Shown here: in pieces, positions 6,989-12,642 of the stretch
Position numbering within the stretch: the first letter of the stretch is position 1
Layout: the number at the start of each line of letters is the position of its first letter
Assembly: GCA_002296885.1 (NCBI GenBank)
Contig: DBIH01000069.1
Coordinates: 1 to 19,418 of the forward strand
Origin: Flavobacterium sp. UBA807
GTDB taxonomy: Bacteria; Bacteroidota; Bacteroidia; Flavobacteriales; Flavobacteriaceae
Reading direction: 5' to 3'
Length of the DNA: 19,418 nucleotides
Notes under the pieces: model-generated
Database searches by the model: none
What the model was told of the DNA's origin: nothing
The model's input: the letters and a program-made list of their open reading frames with translations, nothing else
Position numbers and translations under genes: made by a program

Positions 6989-9265
6989 ATGAAACAATTT
7001 TTAGCGGCATTGCTTATCTTACTATTAACCTCTCAAAGTATTGTAGCGCAGCACGATCATATTCACGGAAAAGTTGTAAATGATAATGATAGACTGCCTT
7101 TAGCAGGAATTACAGTAACCTTGTTACCAACTAACAAAACGGCAATAACCGATGAGAATGGTAATTTTATCTTTAATGAAACCCTGGCACAAATTACCGC
7201 AATAAAATTTTCGGGTTTTGGATATGAATATCAAATAATAAAAGCAGCCGATTTTAGTTTAGGAGCTGTTATTTCTTTGAAACCCAAAGCAGCCACAACT
7301 TTAAATGAAGTTATTGTTAATTCGGGTGCCAGCGTAAAACAGCAAAATCAAATCAGTAAACTAGACATTAAAATGCGGGGCATCACCAATTCGCAGGAAG
7401 TACTTCGTATTGTGCCCGGTTTATTTATCGGCCAGCATCAGGGTGGTGGCAAAGCCGAGCAAATATTCATCAGAGGTTTCGACTGTGATCACGGAACAGA
7501 TATTAGTCTTAATGTTGACGGTATGCCTATCAATATGGTTTCACATGCTCATGGACAAGGATATGCCGATGCCCATTTTATAATTCCGGAAACCATAGAA
7601 AGTGTCGATTTTAAAAAAGGAACTTATAATGCCGAAAAAGGAAACTTTGATACTGCCGGATATGTTGATTTTAAAACCGCCAATGCGGTAGATAAAAACA
7701 CCATAAAGTTAGAAGGAGGTATGTTTAATACGATGCGGGTTGTTGGTGTTTTAAATTTATTAAATGAAAAACAAAAAGCAAATCAGCAATCATGGTACAT
7801 GGCGACTGAATATAATTATTCAGACGGTTATTTTGATAATCCGCAACACTTCAATCGATTTAATTTCTTTAGTAAATACCATGGAAAAGTTTCTAAGAGT
7901 AGTTTTTTAGATATCTCGGCATCAACTTTACAGAGTAAATGGAATGCTTCGGGTCAAATTCCCGACAGAGCTGTAGCAGAAGGATTGATAGGTTTTTATG
8001 GTGCTCTGGATCCAACCGAAGGAGGTGTAACCTCGCGTTCCAATTTAAATGCTCAATTGTTTACTACTTTTAAGAATCATGACTTGGTCAAAAATCAAAT
8101 TTATTACACCAATTATAATTTTGATTTGCATACCAATTTTACATTCTATCTTGAAGATCCTGTAAATGGTGACCAAATCCGTCAGAAAGAGAAAAGAAAT
8201 TTGTTTGGTTATAATGGCAGCTATAGTCATATAGGATATAGTGGCGAAACAAAATTTACTACCGATGCCGGAATTAACATTAGATATGATAAAACAAATA
8301 ATTCCGAATTATCACATACTGTTGATAGATATACCGTTATTAATCCAATTAAATTAGGCGATGTTTCAGAATTAAATGCCGGAGTTTACCTTAGTGAAAC
8401 GATTAAGTTTAATGAAAGGTGGAACATCAATGCAGGCTTGCGATTTGATCAGTTTTATAATCAATACAATAATAAATTAGCCACCGACCCAACACTTAAC
8501 GACATAGGATTATACAAAGCAAATGCAAATATTGTAAGCCCTAAGCTAAGTGTATATTACCATGCTAATGCTAAGACACAGTTTTACATTGCATCCGGAA
8601 GAGGATTTCACTCAAACGATACACGTGCTGTTGTAGTTTCTAATGGAAAAGAAATTTTACCGCCTGCCTATGGTGTCGATTTAGGAACTATATATAAACC
8701 AACCTCAAATCTATTGCTGCACTTAGCGGCTTGGTATATGGGATTAAAACAGGAATTTGTTTATAGTGGCGATGGAGGAATTGTAGAAATTACCGGAGCA
8801 ACCAAAAGAATAGGTCTTGATGGCTCTGTTCGTTGTCAGCCGCTACAATCATTATATATAGATATTGATATTAATTATGCTCACGGTAGATATACTGATG
8901 AACACAAAGGGCAGGATTATATACCGCTGGCACCTATATGGAGTTCAACAGGGGGAATTATGTATAAAAACAAAAACGGATTTAATGGCGGGATTCGTTA
9001 CCGGTATTTATCAGACAGACCAGCTATAGAAGACAATTCGTTAACGGCTAAAGGATATTTTGTTACTGATGCTGTCTTAAATTATACCAAGCCAAGATAT
9101 GAAATAGGGTTGAGAATAAACAATATTTTTAATACACGTTGGAAAGAAACACAGTTCGCTACTGAAACCCGATTGCAAAACGAAACTACTCCAGTTACTG
9201 AAATATGCTTCACGCCGGGAACAAAGTTTATGGCACTCTTAGGCGTAAGTTATTTTTTTAATTAA
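6989..9265 (+). CDS. TonB-dependent outer-membrane receptor with carboxypeptidase-like N-terminal domain
   Basis: The frame is open from 6809, but the start is placed at ATG 6989 because it begins a signal peptide (MKQFLAALLILLLTSQSIVAQ) and the longer form would overlap ppx by 80 bp. 758 aa. Residues 25-100 are a carboxypeptidase-D-regulatory-like Ig domain (GKVV..LPLAGITVTLL..TDENGNF). Residues about 104-232 are the plug (LNEVIVNSGA, IFIRGFDCDHGTDISLNVDGMPI, AGYVDFKT). The rest is the 22-strand barrel, ending in aromatic-rich GVSYFFN. It imports a ligand using TonB energy. No SusD partner follows, so it is more likely a metal or cofactor transporter than a glycan one. The mature N-terminus is rich in histidine (HDHIH), and the plug has CDH and SHAHG segments, which hint at a metal ligand; this is inference. 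Confidence 0.92.
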   Translation: MKQFLAALLILLLTSQSIVAQHDHIHGKVVNDNDRLPLAGITVTLLPTNKTAITDENGNFIFNETLAQITAIKFSGFGYEYQIIKAADFSLGAVISLKPKAATTLNEVIVNSGASVKQQNQISKLDIKMRGITNSQEVLRIVPGLFIGQHQGGGKAEQIFIRGFDCDHGTDISLNVDGMPINMVSHAHGQGYADAHFIIPETIESVDFKKGTYNAEKGNFDTAGYVDFKTANAVDKNTIKLEGGMFNTMRVVGVLNLLNEKQKANQQSWYMATEYNYSDGYFDNPQHFNRFNFFSKYHGKVSKSSFLDISASTLQSKWNASGQIPDRAVAEGLIGFYGALDPTEGGVTSRSNLNAQLFTTFKNHDLVKNQIYYTNYNFDLHTNFTFYLEDPVNGDQIRQKEKRNLFGYNGSYSHIGYSGETKFTTDAGINIRYDKTNNSELSHTVDRYTVINPIKLGDVSELNAGVYLSETIKFNERWNINAGLRFDQFYNQYNNKLATDPTLNDIGLYKANANIVSPKLSVYYHANAKTQFYIASGRGFHSNDTRAVVVSNGKEILPPAYGVDLGTIYKPTSNLLLHLAAWYMGLKQEFVYSGDGGIVEITGATKRIGLDGSVRCQPLQSLYIDIDINYAHGRYTDEHKGQDYIPLAPIWSSTGGIMYKNKNGFNGGIRYRYLSDRPAIEDNSLTAKGYFVTDAVLNYTKPRYEIGLRINNIFNTRWKETQFATETRLQNETTPVTEICFTPGTKFMALLGVSYFFN

Positions 9266-9302
9266 AGATATTTAGAAATAATAAATCGGATTAGCTGTTA
9301 AC

Positions 9303-11048
9303 TTATTCATTAACCTCCAATCCAAACAAATTGCGCATCAGCTCTAAGTTTGGATTTAGTTCTGCCAATCGGTTGTATTTATCCTGATTGGTAAATGCTT
9401 TTTTAACTACTAAAGTTTCATTGACTTTAACTTCGATAGTGATGTCGTGATTGTGTAGTTTGCCCCGCAAATATCCTAAAAGTTCCGGGCGTTCTTTCTC
9501 AAAATCTATCTTAGAACTTTCATTCGGTAACTCGTGAATGATAGTTGTACCATTAAGAACAGGATCATTTATAGTAAGCAGTGATGCAATAATACGATAA
9601 CCTTTGTCTTCCATTCGCTGCGCATATTTCAGCCACTGCTCTAACATTTCAGTTTCCGTAAACGGTTCGTTCACATGCTGAACGACTTCTTTCACTGTTG
9701 CTTTTAAGTTTTCTGCCATTTCTTTTTTGGCACGAATGCTCGCCAAAGAAATTGCTGAAACTTTGGGTTGGTCTATTATAGTTACCGGTTGTCGGTTGTC
9801 GGTTGTAGCATGTTGGTTGTTGGATGTTGGATGTTGGTTGTCGGTTGTAGGGAGTTCAGTTTTTTCTGCAATAACTTCTTCCGGCTTTTGACTTCCAGCT
9901 TCCGACTTCTGACTTCTAACTTCAGTTATAGAAAAACTGTTATTACGAAAATACGTTGCGGGAATTATGAAGTCAGGCTTTTTTTTTTCTCCATCAAAAG
10001 TGATAGAGGCAAGCTGCATTAAGGTAAGTTCCACCAAAAGGCGTTGATTTTGTGAAACTTTATATTTCAAATCGCAGTCGTTGGCAACATCAATTCCTTT
10101 TAGTAAAAACTCCTGAGTTGCTCTTTTTGATTGTTCTCCGTATAATTGTTGTGCTGCTTCTCCCATTTCCAACAATGTCAATGTTGCCGGATTTTTGGCA
10201 ACCAATAAATCCCTGAAATGTGAAGCAAGTCCAGCAATGAAATGATGACCATCGAAACCTTTTGCCAAAATATCATTATAAGCCAGCAACAACTCTGGAA
10301 TCTTATTCTCCAAAATCAAATCGGTCACATTAATATAGGTTTCGTAATCAAGAACATTTAGATTTTCAGTTACCGCCTGACGTGTTAAGTTGTTTCCACA
10401 ATACGAAACCACTCTATCAAAAATGGATAAAGCATCACGCATCGCGCCATCAGCCTTTTGTGCAATAATGTGAAGTGCGTCATCTTCAAACTCTACGCCC
10501 TGACTTTTTGCAACTTCTGCCAAATGTTCTTTAGCATCTTTTACCGTAATTCTTTTAAAATCAAAAATCTGACAGCGTGATAATATGGTTGGAATGATTT
10601 TGTGTTTTTCGGTCGTAGCCAAAATAAATATGGCGTGCTTTGGCGGTTCTTCCAAAGTTTTTAGAAAAGCATTGAAAGCTGCCGAAGACAGCATGTGCAC
10701 CTCGTCTATAATATACACTTTATATTGTCCGGTTTGCGGCGGGATTCGAACCTGATCAATCAGGTTCCTGATGTCATCCACAGAGTTGTTAGATGCGGCA
10801 TCCAATTCAAACACATTGAAAGCAAAATCTTCAAACGGATCGTCATAGCCCGGTTGGTTGATCTTTCGCGCCAGAATTCGGGCACAGGTTGTTTTTCCAA
10901 CACCTCTCGGACCGGTAAATAAAAGCGCAGAAGCCAAGTGATTATTTTCTATGGCATTCAGCAAAGTATTGGTAATAGCCTGCTGCCCAACAACGTCTTT
11001 AAACGTTTGCGGACGATACTTACGGGCTGATACTACAAATTGTTCCAT
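9303..11048 (-). CDS. dnaX: DNA polymerase III subunit gamma/tau
   Basis: 581 aa. DnaX is the ATPase of the clamp loader, opening the beta clamp onto primed DNA and (as tau) joining polymerase cores. The AAA+ core shows Walker A GPRGVGKT (46-53), Walker B IIDEVH (113-118), sensor 1 ATTEKHK (144-150), the SRC arginine finger (157-159) and sensor 2 GAMRDALS (201-208). Domain III runs to about residue 350. The usual zinc-binding cysteine cluster between Walker A and DAASNNSVDDIR is absent; that loop is short (residues 61-80, no Cys). A low-complexity linker (about 375-425) made of heptapeptide-like repeats follows, then a tau-like C-terminal domain to LFGLEVNE. An A10 run at codons 354-357 may give a short gamma form. 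A -7 promoter box lies just upstream. The gene converges on the receptor gene with a 37-bp gap. Confidence 0.96.
   Translation of the reverse strand: MEQFVVSARKYRPQTFKDVVGQQAITNTLLNAIENNHLASALLFTGPRGVGKTTCARILARKINQPGYDDPFEDFAFNVFELDAASNNSVDDIRNLIDQVRIPPQTGQYKVYIIDEVHMLSSAAFNAFLKTLEEPPKHAIFILATTEKHKIIPTILSRCQIFDFKRITVKDAKEHLAEVAKSQGVEFEDDALHIIAQKADGAMRDALSIFDRVVSYCGNNLTRQAVTENLNVLDYETYINVTDLILENKIPELLLAYNDILAKGFDGHHFIAGLASHFRDLLVAKNPATLTLLEMGEAAQQLYGEQSKRATQEFLLKGIDVANDCDLKYKVSQNQRLLVELTLMQLASITFDGEKKKPDFIIPATYFRNNSFSITEVRSQKSEAGSQKPEEVIAEKTELPTTDNQHPTSNNQHATTDNRQPVTIIDQPKVSAISLASIRAKKEMAENLKATVKEVVQHVNEPFTETEMLEQWLKYAQRMEDKGYRIIASLLTINDPVLNGTTIIHELPNESSKIDFEKERPELLGYLRGKLHNHDITIEVKVNETLVVKKAFTNQDKYNRLAELNPNLELMRNLFGLEVNE
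9787..9849 (-). repeat. Nine perfect-phase heptamers in the dnaX linker (GGTTGTC type)
   Basis: On the plus strand nine consecutive 7-mers run without a phase break: GGTTGTC twice, GGTTGTA, GCATGTT, GGTTGTT, GGATGTT twice, GGTTGTC and GGTTGTA. Because 3 x 7 = 21, the coding strand gives a 7-residue peptide repeat (TTDNQHP, TSNNQHA, TTDNRQP; residues about 401-421). Confidence 0.9.
9881..9922 (-). repeat. Six heptamers in the dnaX linker (CCGACTT type)
   Basis: Six consecutive plus-strand 7-mers: CCGGCTT, TTGACTT, CCAGCTT, CCGACTT, CTGACTT, CTAACTT. They encode the Ser/Gln/Lys/Glu-rich segment near residues 377-390 (RSQKSEAGSQKPE). A second heptamer family only 31 bp from the first. Confidence 0.85.
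9973..9989 (-). promoter_or_regulatory. A10 slippery site in dnaX with -1 frame stop
   Basis: The coding strand reads GAA AAA AAA AAG CCT GAC at codons 354-359 (A10 at 9988-9979). It contains A AAA AAG, the heptamer used in E. coli dnaX. A -1 shift, or one extra A in the mRNA, gives GCC and then TGA (9975-9973). The product would be 358 aa, ending just after domain III. This matches the layout for gamma production in E. coli (ribosomal frameshift) and Thermus (polymerase slippage). No strong downstream stem-loop was seen. Confidence 0.55.
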
Positions 11049-11065
11049 AGATTTTTACTGGATTA

Positions 11066-11073
11066 CAAATATA
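11066..11073 (-). promoter_or_regulatory. -7 promoter box of dnaX
   Basis: TATATTTG on the minus strand matches TAnnTTTG exactly and lies 17 bp before the dnaX ATG at 11048, implying a very short leader. No clear -33 TTTG was found. Confidence 0.5.
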
Positions 11074-11122
11074 GAATTTAAGTTGGTTTTGTTATTTGGA
11101 AATTGTGTAATTTGGAGAAAAC

Positions 11123-11131
11123 TTATCCACA
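11123..11131 (+). promoter_or_regulatory. Perfect DnaA-box 9-mer upstream of dnaX
   Basis: TTATCCACA equals the strong E. coli DnaA-box consensus. It sits in the 92-bp gap upstream of dnaX, about 50 bp before its -7 box. Only one perfect copy was noticed; a related TTACACAAT (minus strand, 11102-11110) is incomplete. This could be DnaA regulation of dnaX. The origin itself is unlikely, as a cluster is lacking. Confidence 0.4.
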
Positions 11132-11140
11132 ATTTGAGCA

Positions 11141-11440
11141 TTACTGTTTATTCCCTTTGATAGTCAGTTCGTATAAAACCTTAGCAGCTTCACTTTCAGA
11201 ATTAGGCGAAAATCCGGCAACGAAAACACCTTTTTCACCAGTATGCGATTTGATACCATAAACAATCGCTTCGTCATCCGGATTGGAGTCACCTTCATAA
11301 CGATATATATGTAAGATCGTATAGTTATTCGGATTCCTCATGATGGCTTCTTCCTGCAGATTATAATCGACAACAAAATCCATAGCTTTGAGTTCTTCCA
11401 AAGCTTTTAAAACAGACGCATAGTGATACCGGTTTTTCAT
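11141..11440 (-). CDS. Small conserved Flavobacteriia protein of unknown function
   Basis: 99 aa, soluble and acidic, without signal peptide or membrane segment. It starts with a helix ([16 protein letters not shown]), then [10 protein letters not shown], a beta-rich segment with [18 protein letters not shown] (about 46-63), and [22 protein letters not shown] near the end. From memory, proteins of this shape in Flavobacteriia are often labelled phosphoribosylpyrophosphate synthetase, but it is far too short and lacks the PRPP-binding motif, so that label should not be copied. It lies 92 bp upstream of dnaX on the same strand and is divergent from rnpB. The dnaX gene has its own -7 box, so co-transcription is possible but not needed. 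Confidence 0.75.
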   Translation of the reverse strand: MKNRYHYASVLKALEELKAMDFVVDYNLQEEAIMRNPNNYTILHIYRYEGDSNPDDEAIVYGIKSHTGEKGVFVAGFSPNSESEAAKVLYELTIKGNKQ

Positions 11441-11475
11441 AATAGATTCTTTCCATAAAGATAGTAATAAATCCC

Positions 11476-11510
11476 GATTCGTAATTCGTAATTTCTAATT
11501 CATAATTGTT
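11476..11510. repeat. Five-unit heptamer array abutting the rnpB promoter
   Basis: Five consecutive 7-mers in phase: GATTCGT, AATTCGT, AATTTCT, AATTCAT, AATTGTT. The last unit ends at the base before the -7 box at 11511, so the array covers the -33 region. The period is the same as in the dnaX linker arrays. Confidence 0.75.
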
Positions 11511-11518
11511 TATTTTTG
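11511..11518 (+). promoter_or_regulatory. -7 promoter box of rnpB
   Basis: TATTTTTG is an exact TAnnTTTG match. It ends four bases before the P1 helix of rnpB begins (11523), the expected position for transcription of an RNA gene starting at or just before its mature end. Confidence 0.65.
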
Positions 11519-11522
11519 CGCC

Positions 11523-11887
11523 GCAGACCGCCTTATCGCTTTATGCTGAACTTGTTTCAGCATCTGTTGATTTTTAATTTAAATTTCAAAAGATTCCGAA
11601 TCAAGTTCGGAATGAAGAGGAAAGTCCGGACACCACAGAGTAGCATAGCGGATAACATCCGTCCGTCGGGAGACGAGGACAAGTGCAACAGAAAGCAAGT
11701 ACAGTTCGGCTGTAGTGAAACCAGGTAAACTCTATGCGGTGAAATTCCAAGTATATCGGCATTTAAGGATTACTCGTCCGTTGCCGAAGGGTAGGAAGCT
11801 TGATCTCGTTGGTAACAACGAGGCTAGATAAATGATAAGGATTCGCTTCGGCGGATACAGAATCCGGCTTATAGGTCTGCTTTTTTT
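11523..11887 (+). ncRNA. rnpB: RNase P RNA (bacterial type A)
   Basis: Catalytic RNA that removes 5' leaders from pre-tRNAs together with RnpA. P1 pairs GCAGACC (11523-11529) with GGTCTGC (11874-11880); P2 pairs CCTTATC (11531-11537) with GATAAGG (11834-11840). The universally conserved 5' core GAGGAAAGTCCGGACACC is at about 11616-11633, the core segments ACAGAAA and GGTAAACTC follow, AGATAAATGAT precedes the P2 3' arm, and the 3' core ACAGAATCCGGCTTATAGG is at 11857-11875. A T7 tract directly after P1 (11881-11887) serves as terminator. The length is about 360 nt. The P3 region (11538-11617) is unusual: it is made of a repeat-like inverted element (separate entry). No protein gene is credible here; the frame across it is accidental. 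Confidence 0.96.
11539..11617 (+). repeat. Inverted-repeat element forming helix P3 of rnpB
   Basis: The arms at 11539-11565 and 11591-11617 can pair over 27 positions with four mismatches, closing a 25-nt AT-rich loop. Each arm also contains its own perfect hairpin: ATGCTGAA, 5-nt loop, TTCAGCAT (11543-11563), and ATTCCGAA, 5-nt loop, TTCGGAAT (11593-11613). The two hairpins are inverted copies differing by compensating pairs (G-C to T-A, T-A to C-G). It resembles REP/BIME or MITE-type dispersed repeats of Flavobacteriia, as I recall them, but copy number needs a genome search. Confidence 0.7.
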
Positions 11888-11889
11888 AA

Positions 11890-11968
11890 TTAGGAGCGCA
11901 CGTTTATCTTTCTTTCGCTCATGCTCCCGCTTTCCGCGCTACTTGGTAGCCTGCTCCAATCGGGGCTA
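11890..11968 (-). repeat. Longer copy of an intergenic repeat element
   Basis: On the minus strand the segment begins TAGCCCCGATTGGAGC (11968 downward), continues through a GCTAC-CAA-GTAGC hairpin, a GCGGAAAGCGGGAGC stretch, and closes with GCGCTCCTA near 11892, where GGAGC can pair with GCTCC. Similar AGCCCCGAT...GGAGCTCC elements are, as I recall, frequent next to genes in Flavobacterium. Its first 33 bases recur at 12044-12076. Function unknown; it may be a structured RNA or a terminator-associated repeat. Confidence 0.5.
11936..11968. repeat. 33-bp direct repeat, copy 1
   Basis: A 33-bp sequence beginning GCGCTACTTGGTAGCC and ending CGGGGCTA, identical to the copy at 12044-12076. It contains the perfect short hairpin GCTAC-TTG-GTAGC. 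Confidence 0.9.
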
Positions 11969-12008
11969 AAAGGGATGCATTTCATTTATTAGAATAACTA
12001 AAATACCT

Positions 12009-12025
12009 GAAGCCCACTGGGCTTC
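12009..12025. terminator. Strong hairpin between the two 33-bp repeats
   Basis: GAAGCCC-ACT-GGGCTTC is a perfect 7-bp stem with a 3-nt loop. On the minus strand it lies about 60 bp past the rsmD stop and is followed by AGGTATTTTAG, only weakly T-rich, so it is a plausible but not canonical terminator for the DUF3822-rsmD transcript. Confidence 0.45.
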
Positions 12026-12043
12026 CTCCTCTTAATATCAAAT

Positions 12044-12076
12044 GCGCTACTTGGTAGCCTGCTCCAATCGGGGCTA
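12044..12076. repeat. 33-bp direct repeat, copy 2
   Basis: Identical to 11936-11968, start-to-start distance 108 bp. It begins 8 bases past the rsmD stop codon (minus strand). Flanks outside the 33 bp differ, so this copy is short. Confidence 0.9.
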
Positions 12077-12084
12077 TTAAGACG

Positions 12085-12642
12085 TTATTCTTCCTCTTCT
12101 TCACTTTCAAATTCAAAGAAACTAAAAACCGAGCCGCCATAATTTTTCTGAAACGAATAATTCGGCATATGGTCAAGTTTGGTGTGTTTAGAATGCTCAA
12201 CAACCAGCATTCCTTCTTCATCTAACAATTCATTCTCGAAAATCAGTTCAACAATTTTTTCAAAATCGGTTTGCTTTAAGTCATAAGGTGGATCTGCAAA
12301 GATGATATCGTAGTTGCCCGTATGTTTTTCAAGGAATTTAAATACATCACTTTTTATGGCAGTAATATCAAACTCGAATTCCTTTGCGGTTTTCTTGATG
12401 AAGCCTACACAGCCCATATCACCGTCAATACATACAATAGGTGAACTTCCACGCGAAGCGAATTCGTAACTTATACTTCCCGTTCCGGCAAAAAGTTCCA
12501 ATACTTTGAGTTCTGAAAAGTTAAAATGATTATTCAAAACATTAAACAGCGCTTCTTTGCTCATATCGGTCGTGGGACGAACCGGAAGATTCTTAGGTGG
12601 CGTTATTCTTCTGCCTTTGTATTTGCCTGAAATTATTCTCAT
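12085..12642 (-). CDS. rsmD: 16S rRNA (guanine(966)-N(2))-methyltransferase
   Basis: 185 aa, the usual size for RsmD, which methylates G966 of 16S rRNA during 30S assembly. The N-terminal MRIISGKYKGRRI is typical; the SAM-binding motif I is ELFAGTGS (49-56), the following acid is in VCIDGD (70-75), and the catalytic motif IV is DPPY (117-120). RPTTDMSKEALFNVL (22-36) is a family signature. The C-terminus ends in a run of glutamates, which is common in this clade and otherwise unexplained. The start codon overlaps the upstream DUF3822 stop by 4 bp (ATGA), so the genes are translationally coupled. A hairpin and a 33-bp repeat lie just past the stop. Confidence 0.95.
   Translation of the reverse strand: MRIISGKYKGRRITPPKNLPVRPTTDMSKEALFNVLNNHFNFSELKVLELFAGTGSISYEFASRGSSPIVCIDGDMGCVGFIKKTAKEFEFDITAIKSDVFKFLEKHTGNYDIIFADPPYDLKQTDFEKIVELIFENELLDEEGMLVVEHSKHTKLDHMPNYSFQKNYGGSVFSFFEFESEEEEE

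Noticed and set aside
9768..10022. 84-aa plus-strand frame with repeated VVGC and RLLTSS segments
   Set aside because: It is the antisense of the dnaX linker; its repetition comes from the heptamer arrays.
11123..11131. Replication origin
   Set aside because: Only one perfect DnaA box was found, with no cluster, no AT-rich unwinding repeats and no dnaA or dnaN nearby.
11141..11440. Phosphoribosylpyrophosphate synthetase
   Set aside because: That label is attached to similar small proteins, but at 99 aa and without a PRPP-binding motif the activity is not supported.
11516..11728. 70-aa frame across the rnpB 5' half
   Set aside because: The sequence is clearly RNase P RNA with P1/P2 pairing and conserved cores; the frame is accidental.
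11936..12076. CRISPR-like array
   Set aside because: There are only two repeats, the single spacer is itself a hairpin region, and no cas genes are near.
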